Below are positions 8,550-16,231 of a stretch of DNA of 64,000 nt, piece by piece. The first letter of the stretch is position 1; the number at the start of each line of letters is the position of its first letter. A model generated the notes under the pieces. The model saw only the letters and a list, made by a program, of their open reading frames with translations. It was not told where the DNA came from and ran no database searches. Source of the stretch: Acidobacteria bacterium UBA2161 (lineage in GTDB: Bacteria; Acidobacteriota; Vicinamibacteria; Vicinamibacterales; UBA823); assembly GCA_002328835.1 (NCBI GenBank), contig DCWN01000003.1, positions 62,895-126,894 of the forward strand. The letters are read 5' to 3'. The translations under genes were made by a program, and so were the position numbers.

Positions 8550-9452
8550 TCAGACCGAGTGGGCGACGTCCGAAGGCGCGGGAAGCGCGGCGAGCGCCTC
8601 CCGGATCTCATCACCGGCGCGCGCGGCACAAGGCCTGAGCGGCAGCCGCGGCTCGCCGCCTGCCAGCCCCACCAGATCCATGGCGGCCTTGAGCCCGGGC
8701 ACACCGTAGCGGGTCGTCACGAGTTCCGCGAGCGGAATGAGCTGCTGCTGAAGCACCAGCGCATCGTCGAAGCGCTTGTCGATGACGAGCTGCAGCAGCC
8801 GAGTGCACAGTGCGGGCTGCACGCAGGCCAGCGCGAGCACCCCACCAACCGCGCCGACGCAGAGGCTCGCGTAGAAGGTTTGGGCCGACCCGACGACGAC
8901 CTGAAACGCTCCGTCCGTGGCATGCACCAGCTGGCTGACCTGCAGGACGTTGCCGCTCGACTCCTTGATGCCGGTGATGTTGGGATGCTCCGCGAGCCGG
9001 GCGACCAGCTCGGCGCTCAAACTGACGCCCGTCACCTGCGGAAAGTTGTAGAGGAGCACCGGAACGGGCGACGCATCGGCCACCGCCCGAAAATGGTCGA
9101 CGAGCCCATCCGGCGTCACGAGCGCCTTGAAGAACGACGGGGTCCGCACGAGGACCGCATCGACACCCAGGGCACCGGCCCGGCGCGTGGCCGCGATCGT
9201 GGCCCGCGTCGACTCCCGCGCCGTGCCGGCCACGAGTGTGCGCCCGGCGGGCATCACCTCTCGGGTCCGAGCGATGACGCGATCCGCCTCGTCGTCGTCG
9301 AGGTGGACCGCCTCACCGTTGGTGCCGAGCACGACGATGCCAGTCAACTCGCCGCCCATCCAGTGAGTGACGTTGGCGGCCAAGGCGTCGAGATCGAGCG
9401 CCTCGCCGCTGAACGGTGTCGGAATCGGAGCGAGCACGCCGTGCAGGGTCAT
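8550..9452 (-). CDS. Dihydrodipicolinate synthase / 4-hydroxy-2-oxoglutarate aldolase family protein
   Basis: A 300-residue class I aldolase of the DapA superfamily. The carboxylate-binding loop reads GTNGE, the catalytic Tyr sits in LLYNFP and the Schiff-base Lys in GIKESSGN. The variant GTNGE loop and the C-terminal VPGLKAAMD segment resemble 4-hydroxy-2-oxoglutarate aldolase more than true DapA (GTTGE). It may therefore cleave a hydroxy-oxo acid to pyruvate and glyoxylate rather than make lysine precursors; the substrate cannot be fixed from sequence. The ATG at 9452 matches family N-termini. It converges with the NlpC gene, leaving only 19 bases. Confidence 0.85.
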   Translation of the reverse strand: MTLHGVLAPIPTPFSGEALDLDALAANVTHWMGGELTGIVVLGTNGEAVHLDDDEADRVIARTREVMPAGRTLVAGTARESTRATIAATRRAGALGVDAVLVRTPSFFKALVTPDGLVDHFRAVADASPVPVLLYNFPQVTGVSLSAELVARLAEHPNITGIKESSGNVLQVSQLVHATDGAFQVVVGSAQTFYASLCVGAVGGVLALACVQPALCTRLLQLVIDKRFDDALVLQQQLIPLAELVTTRYGVPGLKAAMDLVGLAGGEPRLPLRPCAARAGDEIREALAALPAPSDVAHSV

Positions 9453-9604
9453 GGAGTCCTCGGAGCCGCTGAGTCGGAGTGGTGCGGCCAATCGCCGCGC
9501 GTCGACTCTCGAATGTAGCGACAGCCCGAGGTGATGTCAATCGACGGAGAGGCTCGGCACTCGTGGGAGCGAGGGCATCGCCGACCGCGGCGACGCCGGG
9601 CGCT

Positions 9605-10099
9605 TCAGTGCAGCAAGGCGACCGCTTGCTCGTGGGCCAGGCGCCAGTCGATGTCGAGAATGGCCCAGAGAATCTGGTCCATGAACTGGCCGTCCTTGAG
9701 AAACGAGCGCCGCAGCACGCCTTCCTGCACGGCACCCAGCTTGTGGAGCGCGCCGTTGCCCCGCCCGTTCGGGCTCGCGGCGCGGGCCTCCAGACGGTGG
9801 ACGCCGACGACATCGAACGCGAAGTCGATCACTTGCACGGCGGCCTCCTGGAACAATCCCGTGCCCCAGAACGCCGATCCCATGGCGAAGCCCCACTCGG
9901 CCGTGTCGAAAGCCCCAGGGTCGAGCGTGCGCAGCTGAAACAGGCCCACCGCTGCCTCGCACCCGTCGGGCACGACACCAAAGCAGAGGCAGTTGCCGGC
10001 GGCGCGCTGGCGCTCCGACCAGGTGATGAACTTGTCGAATCCTTCGAGCGTCGAGGGCGGCGGCCAGATGAACTGGGTGACCTCGGGGGCCGACATCAT
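9605..10099 (-). CDS. GNAT acetyltransferase (RimJ/RimL-like), short N-terminus
   Basis: A 164-residue GNAT protein. The segment EWGFAMGSAFWGTGLFQEA carries the strand 4 / acetyl-CoA loop in the degenerate form common in RimL-like enzymes, followed by V-HRLEA and N-GR-ALHKLGA. Substrates of the family include ribosomal proteins and antibiotics; the one here is unknown. It begins at MMSAPEV, which in relatives lies about 15-25 residues into the protein. The first beta strand (usually RLxLR) is absent, and an in-frame TAG lies 11 codons upstream. Its 5' end overlaps the start of the divergent sigma-54 gene, so it may be truncated. Confidence 0.75.
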   Translation of the reverse strand: MMSAPEVTQFIWPPPSTLEGFDKFITWSERQRAAGNCLCFGVVPDGCEAAVGLFQLRTLDPGAFDTAEWGFAMGSAFWGTGLFQEAAVQVIDFAFDVVGVHRLEARAASPNGRGNGALHKLGAVQEGVLRRSFLKDGQFMDQILWAILDIDWRLAHEQAVALLH

Positions 10100-11114
10100 C
10101 GAGAACAGTGTCGGCCCGTCCGACGGCGTCTACGTCTCGGCCGAAACGCTCGAGAATTTCTCGATGGCGAAGCGCGTCGCGCCGAGCCGTGTGCCCGTCC
10201 TGCTGACCGGTGAGACGGGCACCGGCAAGGAGGTCATGGCGCGCGTCCTCCACCGATACTCCGACCGGCATGAGGCGACCTTCCTCCCGTTCAACTGTCA
10301 GGGCGTGCCGCGCGACATGCTCGACAGTCAGCTCTTCGGCTACAAGCGTGGCGCCTTCACGGGGGCGAACGAGAACTTCAGCGGCGTCATCCGCGCCGCC
10401 GACGGCGGCACACTGCTCCTCGACGAGATCGGCGAACTGGCCCTGGAGGTGCAGCCGAAGCTGCTGCGCTTCCTGGAAACCGGCGAAGTACATCCGCTGG
10501 GGGAGTCACAGCCGGTCAAGGTCGACGTGCGGGTCATCGCCGCGACGAACGCTCCGCTCGAGCAACTGGTCAGCGAGGGACGTGTCCGCGAAGACCTGTA
10601 CTACCGGCTCCACGTCGTCCGGCTGCGGATCCCCCCGTTGCGCGAGCGACGAGAAGAGATCCCGCCGTTGTTACATCAGGCGCTGCAGCGCTTCGCCTTG
10701 GAAGAAGGCAAAGGCCGGCTGCAGCTCGCGGATGAAACTCTCGAGCACCTGCTGCTCTATTCGTGGCCCGGCAACGTGCGCCAGTTGACGAATGAAGTTC
10801 GCCGCTTGGTCAGCCTGGCCGAGATCGACGCGGTGCTGCTTCCGAGCGACCTGTCGCCTGAGATTCGGGCCGCGCGCCGAACGGTGCCCGCCACGCCCAC
10901 GGCCGGCGTCCCCGCCAACGCCGCGCAGATCGCCGTGGACCTGGACCAACCCCTGAGCCATGCGGTGAGCAAGCTCGAGCGGGCGATCATCAGTCACGCC
11001 CTCGCCACGTCGGGTGGACGCGTCGAAAAAGCGGCGCGAACGTTGAAGATCTCGCGAAAAGGCCTCTTCCTCAAACGGCGCCGGCTCGGCCTGGGCGGGT
11101 CGGCGATCGCCTGA
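10068..11114 (+). CDS. Sigma-54-dependent activator lacking a sensory domain
   Basis: About 348 residues. The AAA+ domain has Walker A GETGTGKE, the sigma-54 contact loop GAFTGA, and Walker B GGTLLLDEIGE; a Fis-type helix-turn-helix follows at the C-terminus (GGRVEKAARTLKISRKGLF). Such proteins open sigma-54 promoters from an upstream enhancer. No receiver, GAF, PAS or FHA domain precedes the AAA+ core; only about 30 residues separate the start from the first conserved strand. ATG 10068 has GAGGG about ten bases upstream; ATG 10026 is an alternative. Both overlap the 5' end of the GNAT gene on the other strand, so the sensory domain may have been lost in a deletion. Confidence 0.8.
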   Translation: MNWVTSGADIIENSVGPSDGVYVSAETLENFSMAKRVAPSRVPVLLTGETGTGKEVMARVLHRYSDRHEATFLPFNCQGVPRDMLDSQLFGYKRGAFTGANENFSGVIRAADGGTLLLDEIGELALEVQPKLLRFLETGEVHPLGESQPVKVDVRVIAATNAPLEQLVSEGRVREDLYYRLHVVRLRIPPLRERREEIPPLLHQALQRFALEEGKGRLQLADETLEHLLLYSWPGNVRQLTNEVRRLVSLAEIDAVLLPSDLSPEIRAARRTVPATPTAGVPANAAQIAVDLDQPLSHAVSKLERAIISHALATSGGRVEKAARTLKISRKGLFLKRRRLGLGGSAIA

Positions 11115-11120
11115 GATCCC

Positions 11121-12122
11121 TTACCGGCCTGGCGCGAACGACGGAATCGGCAGGTCCCGCATTGTGTGCAGGCCAGGCGGCGCGGCCAGCACCTTCGGAA
11201 TCGAGTTCACCGTAATCGAGGCGGTCGCGATGTCGCCGTGCACACCGCCCGCGATCTTCATCGAGAGAGCCGGCGACCCCGCGACCCGCACGGCATCGTA
11301 CGATTCGGGCGCACCCAGGTAGGCCTCCATGTGCAGCCTGATGATGGCCTTCCCGTTCCGATACCCGACGCCGTCCTGCACGAGGCCGCAGACCTGACCT
11401 GCCGCCACTGAGAGAAAGCGGCTCGACACGCGCCGGCTGGCCACCTTGGGCTTGATGCGGTCCACGATCCGGTCGAGCTTCCATCCCATCGCATCGGCGA
11501 CCATCGTCACCGATTCGGCCAGGCCGACGTGGCGGACCGTCCCCTCCTCCACCTTCTTCCGAAACTGCGCGCGCGTCAGGCCAGAGCCGATCTTCTGCTG
11601 AAACGGCAGCCGGCGGGTGCGCGCGTCTTGAATGCGGTCGACCTCGATCCGGTCGACGCGCTCGCAGACGCCGGTCAGCGTGATCGGCAGGGCATCCATC
11701 GTGAAACCGGGATTCACGCCCGTGCCCAGCACCGCGGCCTTGGCGCGCTTCGCGAGCCGATCGATCTTCCGAGCCCAGCGGACGTTCGAGCCGACGGGAT
11801 ACGACAACTCCTCGGTCGTGGACACGATCGGAACCTTGGCGCGCAAGATCGTTTCGATCTGCGGAGTAATCCGGCGCAGGGAGGAACTCGTGCACAGGAC
11901 GACCACGTTGGGCTTGCTGCGCCGCAGTGTGGCCGCCGCGTCCGCTGAGACCTTGGCGCCGAGGCGCCGCTTCACTCCCGCGACGAGGCCGACATCCCGA
12001 CCCACCTTGTCCGGATCGATGTCGATCGCGCCGACCACCTGGAATCCTGGACGCGACGCCACCTGGCGCACGACCGCATTACCGATCGGTCCCAACCCGA
12101 AGTGCACTACCCGGATAGCCAT
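11121..12122 (-). CDS. DapB-like NAD(P)-dependent amine dehydrogenase (2,4-diaminopentanoate dehydrogenase type)
   Basis: A 333-residue oxidoreductase with an N-terminal Rossmann fold (FGLGPIGNAVV at residues 8-18, then an acidic residue in AIDIDPDK) of the dihydrodipicolinate-reductase N-terminal type. The C-terminal half, with GTGVNPGFTMDALP, resembles the 2,4-diaminopentanoate dehydrogenase family of ornithine fermentation. No other ornithine-degradation genes are present, so the physiological substrate is open. The start has a strong GAGGAG six bases upstream. A perfect TATAAT lies at 12177-12182 on the same strand. It converges with the sigma-54 activator, leaving a 6-base gap. Confidence 0.75.
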   Translation of the reverse strand: MAIRVVHFGLGPIGNAVVRQVASRPGFQVVGAIDIDPDKVGRDVGLVAGVKRRLGAKVSADAAATLRRSKPNVVVLCTSSSLRRITPQIETILRAKVPIVSTTEELSYPVGSNVRWARKIDRLAKRAKAAVLGTGVNPGFTMDALPITLTGVCERVDRIEVDRIQDARTRRLPFQQKIGSGLTRAQFRKKVEEGTVRHVGLAESVTMVADAMGWKLDRIVDRIKPKVASRRVSSRFLSVAAGQVCGLVQDGVGYRNGKAIIRLHMEAYLGAPESYDAVRVAGSPALSMKIAGGVHGDIATASITVNSIPKVLAAPPGLHTMRDLPIPSFAPGR

Positions 12123-12176
12123 GTCGTCTCCTCATCTCTCACGTTGCCGTCGGCGCTGTCGCCCGAGCGATCCAGA

Positions 12177-12182
12177 ATTATA
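12177..12182 (-). promoter_or_regulatory. -10 box (TATAAT) of the DapB-like dehydrogenase
   Basis: A consensus TATAAT on the minus strand about 55 bases upstream of the start at 12122 predicts a leader of roughly 48 bases containing the GAGGAG ribosome site. The -35 region at 16-18 bases spacing is GC-rich and does not resemble TTGACA, so an activator or a different sigma factor may be involved. Confidence 0.45.
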
Positions 12183-12284
12183 CTCGGGCGGCGCCGCGCG
12201 GCCGCCACCGAGCGGCGGCCGGCTGATGATTGGTGATACGATCCGCCCTCCGGCGCGGCGCGTACCAGGGCGGAGAGAACCACG

Positions 12285-14366
12285 ATGAACGGCAAGGCGT
12301 CGACGCTCATCAAGGTCGTCATCATTGGCTTGACGGGCACGGCGCTCGGAAGCGCTGCGGCCTGCCAGCCGGCAGCGGTGTCGCCCGACGCGGCCGATGC
12401 GGCTCCCGCCGCCGCCGCGCAGCCGGCGCGCCAGCCCACGGCGCGGCAGTCGCCGCGGAACGCCAACTACTCGATCGACGTCACGCTCGACCCGGAGACA
12501 CGCACGCTCGACGGGCAGCTGGTCCTGACCTGGCGAAACATCTCGCCCCGTCCAGCGTCTGAACTCCGGTTCCACCTGTACTACAACGCGTGGAAGAACA
12601 CGCGGTCGACGTGGATGCGCGAGCAGTTGCTCGCCCGGGGCACGGCGCTGGCGGACCGGCCGGCGGACGACTGGGCCTGGACGACCGTCACGCGGATGGG
12701 GCTCGCAGCCACCGGTCAGACGTCCGCGGTCGACTTGACCGATCGGGTCCGGTCCATCGCCCCGGACGACGGCAATGTCGACGATGAAACCGTGCTCGCC
12801 GTTCCGCTGCCGCGTCTCGTCGATCCCGGTGAAACGATCGAGGTCGAGATCGAGTGGACCGCGAAAGTGCCTCGGACGTTCTCGCGCACCGGCGCGTTGG
12901 GCGACTTCTTCTTCCTGGCCCAGTGGTTCCCGAAGATCGGCGTGCTCGAAGACTCGGGCTGGAACTGCCACCAGTTCCATGCCGGCACCGAGTTCTACGC
13001 CGACTACGGCGTGTACGACGCGCGCCTGACCGTGCCCAGCGACTGGGTCGTCGGCGCCACCGGCACCCGACGCAGCCTCGAGGAACACGACGACGGCACG
13101 ACGACACATCGGTACGTGCAGGAGGACGTGCACGACTTCGCCTGGACGACGAGCCCCGACCTGCTGGTGCGAACGGCCACCTTCGAGCACGACACGCTGC
13201 CCTCGGTGGAGATGCGCCTGCTGCTGCAGCCCGAGCACGCGGGCCAAGCCGAGCGCCACTTCGCGGCGACGCGGGCCACGCTCCAGTTCTACGGCGAGTG
13301 GTTTGGGGCCTACCCATACGGCCACATCACCATCGTTGACCCGGCGTGGCGGAGCGGCGCCGGCGGCATGGAGTACCCGACCCTCTTCACGGCCGGCACA
13401 CGCTGGTGGGCGCCCGACGATGTCACGCAGCCCGAAGGCGTCACCGTGCACGAAGCGGGGCATCAATTCTGGTACGGCCTGGTCGGCAACAACGAGTTCG
13501 AGCACGCCTGGATGGACGAGGGCTTCAACACCTTCGCGACGGCGCGTGTCGTCGACACGGCGTTCTCCCCGAACTATCTGGCCCAGCGGTTCTTCGGTGG
13601 TTTCATTCCCTACGTTCACCGCGACATCCCGCGCTCGCGTGCCACCGACGGCAACCGGTTGTCGGGCTATCGAGCGGCGGCGCGGTCGGATGCCCAGTCG
13701 ACGCCCACCTACAAGTACTGGCCCGGCACGGGCGGCGCCATCTCGTACAACAAGACCGCGCTGTGGCTCCATACGCTCGAGCGCCATCTTGGGTGGGAGA
13801 CGCTACAGAACATCATGTCTACGATGTTCGCGCGGTCGACCTTCGCCCATCCCTCACCGAGCGATTTCTTTGCGGTAGCCAACGAGGTGGCCGGCGCCGA
13901 CCTGACCTGGTTCTTCGACCAAGTCCACGACGGCTCGAACGTCTTCGACTACGGCGTGCAGCAACTGACGACCCGCCCGATGACAGACCGTGGGTTCTTC
14001 GACGAAGGTGACGAGCTCCAGTTCGACGGCCGGCGTGACGATGGCTCCCGGTTTCGAACCGACGTGATCGTCCGTCGGTATGGCGAAGCGGTGTTCCCGG
14101 TCGACGTTGCCGTCACCTTCAGCAACGGCGAAGAGGTGCGCGTCCGGTGGGATGGCCGGGCGCGCTGGCAGCAGTTCACATTCGACCGGGCGGCGCCGGC
14201 CGAGCGCGTGGAAGTCGATCCGGATCGCGTGCTGCTGCTCGACGTCAACTACACGAACAACAGCAAGACGCGGATACCCAGGTCGGACGAGGCGTCGACC
14301 AAGTGGATGCTGAAGTGGATGGTCTGGCTCCAGGACCTGATGCTGACCTATGCATTCTTCGTCTGA
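12285..14366 (+). CDS. M1 family metallopeptidase, exported
   Basis: A 693-residue gluzincin of the M1 (aminopeptidase N-like) family. The zinc motif is HEAGH at residues 389-393 with the third ligand Glu412 exactly 19 residues after the second His, inside WMDEGF. The M1 exopeptidase motif (GAMEN) appears as GGMEY at about 363-367. The N-terminus is a signal peptide ending in SAAAC (Cys27), a plausible lipobox, so it probably acts as a periplasmic lipoprotein on peptides. The start has GGAG nine bases upstream. Its stop overlaps the start of the next membrane gene by 17 bases, so the two are likely coupled. Confidence 0.9.
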   Translation: MNGKASTLIKVVIIGLTGTALGSAAACQPAAVSPDAADAAPAAAAQPARQPTARQSPRNANYSIDVTLDPETRTLDGQLVLTWRNISPRPASELRFHLYYNAWKNTRSTWMREQLLARGTALADRPADDWAWTTVTRMGLAATGQTSAVDLTDRVRSIAPDDGNVDDETVLAVPLPRLVDPGETIEVEIEWTAKVPRTFSRTGALGDFFFLAQWFPKIGVLEDSGWNCHQFHAGTEFYADYGVYDARLTVPSDWVVGATGTRRSLEEHDDGTTTHRYVQEDVHDFAWTTSPDLLVRTATFEHDTLPSVEMRLLLQPEHAGQAERHFAATRATLQFYGEWFGAYPYGHITIVDPAWRSGAGGMEYPTLFTAGTRWWAPDDVTQPEGVTVHEAGHQFWYGLVGNNEFEHAWMDEGFNTFATARVVDTAFSPNYLAQRFFGGFIPYVHRDIPRSRATDGNRLSGYRAAARSDAQSTPTYKYWPGTGGAISYNKTALWLHTLERHLGWETLQNIMSTMFARSTFAHPSPSDFFAVANEVAGADLTWFFDQVHDGSNVFDYGVQQLTTRPMTDRGFFDEGDELQFDGRRDDGSRFRTDVIVRRYGEAVFPVDVAVTFSNGEEVRVRWDGRARWQQFTFDRAAPAERVEVDPDRVLLLDVNYTNNSKTRIPRSDEASTKWMLKWMVWLQDLMLTYAFFV

Positions 14367-15405
14367 CGCGGACCCCCAACCCATGCCCATCACGGTGGCG
14401 TTTCGAGACGGCGCGCGTCGGGTGCAATCGGCGCCCGCCATCCTGGCCGGCGTGTTTGCCCTGACGCTCCTGCTGGCGTTGCCACTCGGGCTGGCCCTGC
14501 GCAATTCGATCCGCGCGCACCTGGGTGACAGTGTGGCCGCCGACACCGTAGCAAGCGGCGTCAACGCCGACTGGTGGGACGAGTTCCTCTCGCAGGCCGA
14601 CGGCATCGGCCAGACCTTCTCGCCATCGGTCATCGGCTTCGCCGCCGTCCTCGACAATCTAAGCGCCGTCCTCGACAATCGACCGCGCGCCGCGATTCTG
14701 GTGAGCGCGGCGGCGGCCTACCTGTTCGGCTGGGCGTTTCTCGTTGGCGGCATCCTCGATCGTTACGCGCGCAACCGGCCGATCCGCGGGCCGGCGTTCT
14801 TTGCCGCGTGCGGCACATTCTTCTTCCGCTTTCTCCGGCTCGGTGTCATCTCGTGGCTCGTTTACGGCGCGCTGTTCGGCACCGTCCACCGCTGGCTCTT
14901 CGACGAGTTCTACGTCTGGCTCATCCGCGATCTGACCGTCGAACGCACGGGGTTCTTCCTGCGCGTGCTGCTCTACGCCGCGTTCGGCACCGTCGTGCTC
15001 TTCTGCAACGTCGTCCTCGACTACGCGAAGATTCGCGCCGTCGTCGAGGACCGGCGCAGCATGATCGGCGCCACCGTCGCGGGGGTTCGATTCGTTTGGC
15101 GGCATCTCGCCGCGACGAGCCGCCTCTACCTGCTGAACAGTGCCGTCTTTGTCGCCATCGTCACCGTGTACGCGGCCGTCGCGCCGGGCGCGGGCGGCAC
15201 CGGCGCCGAGATGTGGTTCGCGTTCCTCATCGGCCAGGCCTACGTACTCGCGCGCCTCTGGGTCAAACTGCTGTTCCTCGGGACCCAGACGGCGCTCTTC
15301 CAGGGCGAGCTGGCCCACGCCGGCTACACGGCGGCTCCGAGCTTCACACCTCCCGAACCACCGGCGGCCGAGGCCATTGCGGGTGCGCCAACCGGCGGCG
15401 TATAG
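14350..15405 (+). CDS. Integral membrane protein of unknown function
   Basis: A 351-residue protein with about five to six hydrophobic segments (near residues 30-52, 112-135, 160-180, 205-225, 260-285 and 295-315) and a large extracytoplasmic loop between the first two. The C-terminus is Pro/Ala-rich. No catalytic motif is recognised. It overlaps the end of the M1 peptidase gene by 17 bases and ends 10 bases before nadE, so it is probably co-expressed with the peptidase. The name of the family is not known to me. Confidence 0.75.
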   Translation: MHSSSDADPQPMPITVAFRDGARRVQSAPAILAGVFALTLLLALPLGLALRNSIRAHLGDSVAADTVASGVNADWWDEFLSQADGIGQTFSPSVIGFAAVLDNLSAVLDNRPRAAILVSAAAAYLFGWAFLVGGILDRYARNRPIRGPAFFAACGTFFFRFLRLGVISWLVYGALFGTVHRWLFDEFYVWLIRDLTVERTGFFLRVLLYAAFGTVVLFCNVVLDYAKIRAVVEDRRSMIGATVAGVRFVWRHLAATSRLYLLNSAVFVAIVTVYAAVAPGAGGTGAEMWFAFLIGQAYVLARLWVKLLFLGTQTALFQGELAHAGYTAAPSFTPPEPPAAEAIAGAPTGGV

Positions 15406-15415
15406 TCAAGGTTCG

Positions 15416-16180
15416 ATGGCTTCGCTCGTCGATTCCCTGACAACCTGGATCGGTCGCCACGTCAACGCCACTCGTGCGGACGGCCTCGTGGTCGGCCTGA
15501 GCGGAGGCATCGACTCGGCGGTCGTGGCCCGCCTGTGTCAATTGGCGCTGCCCGACGCGGTCGTCGGCGTCCTCCTGCCGTGCCACAGCGACCCACAGGA
15601 TGCCGCCGACGCACGGCTCGTCGCGACGCACTTCGATCTTCGGACGATGACCGTTCGCCTCGACGCCCCCTACGACGCGTTTACGGCCGAGCTCAACACC
15701 GAACTGAGTGCGCTGCCGGAGAACCGCCAGGCGACCGGCGATGAGACGCTTCGCCTGGCACTGGCCAACGTGAAGCCTCGGCTGCGCATGACCTCGCTGT
15801 ACTTCATCGCGAACGCGCTGGACTACCTCGTCGTGGGCACCGGCAATCGCAGCGAACTGGCGATCGGGTACTACACGAAGCACGGCGACGGCGGTGTCGA
15901 TCTCCTCCCCATCGGCAACCTGCTCAAGGGCGAGGTGCGCGAACTGGCCGAGGAGCTGGGCGTCCCCCGCCCGATCATCGACAAGGCGCCGAGCGCCGGC
16001 CTGTGGGTTGGTCAGACGGACGAGGCCGAAATGGGCTTCTCGTACGCGGTGCTCGAGTCGTACCTTCGCGACGGCCCCGGGGGCGTGTCCCCCGCGTTGG
16101 CCCTGCGCATCGAGCGCCTGACCCGGCTGAGCGAACACAAACGCGAACTGCCGCCCAGGCCCCCAGCCGAGCCCGCCTGA
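15416..16180 (+). CDS. nadE: NAD(+) synthase, ammonia-dependent type
   Basis: A 254-residue synthetase that amidates nicotinic acid adenine dinucleotide to NAD using ATP. The PP-loop is LSGGIDSA (about residues 25-32). Downstream conserved blocks GTGNRSEL and DLLPIGNLLKGEVREL, followed by the PSAGLW-GQTDE loop, match stand-alone NadE. No glutaminase domain is fused, so it should use free ammonia or a separate donor. It starts 10 bases after the membrane gene. Only a weak AAGG precedes the ATG, while a TATAGT overlaps the previous stop, so a short or leaderless transcript is possible in addition to readthrough from upstream. Confidence 0.93.
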   Translation: MASLVDSLTTWIGRHVNATRADGLVVGLSGGIDSAVVARLCQLALPDAVVGVLLPCHSDPQDAADARLVATHFDLRTMTVRLDAPYDAFTAELNTELSALPENRQATGDETLRLALANVKPRLRMTSLYFIANALDYLVVGTGNRSELAIGYYTKHGDGGVDLLPIGNLLKGEVRELAEELGVPRPIIDKAPSAGLWVGQTDEAEMGFSYAVLESYLRDGPGGVSPALALRIERLTRLSEHKRELPPRPPAEPA

Positions 16181-16231
16181 GCCTCAACCCGAATGGCCAT
16201 CCTCAGACGCCTGCTCTCACCAATCGCCTAG

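Noticed and set aside
10040..10135. A fourth disruptive TAG upstream of the GNAT gene
   Set aside because: The text before that TAG does not resemble a GNAT N-terminus and is antisense to the sigma-54 gene, so it is not an internal stop in conserved coding sequence.
12132..13787. Minus-strand ORF of 551 codons opposite the M1 peptidase
   Set aside because: The opposite strand encodes a complete peptidase with zinc motif; this frame is low-complexity Arg/Gly text.
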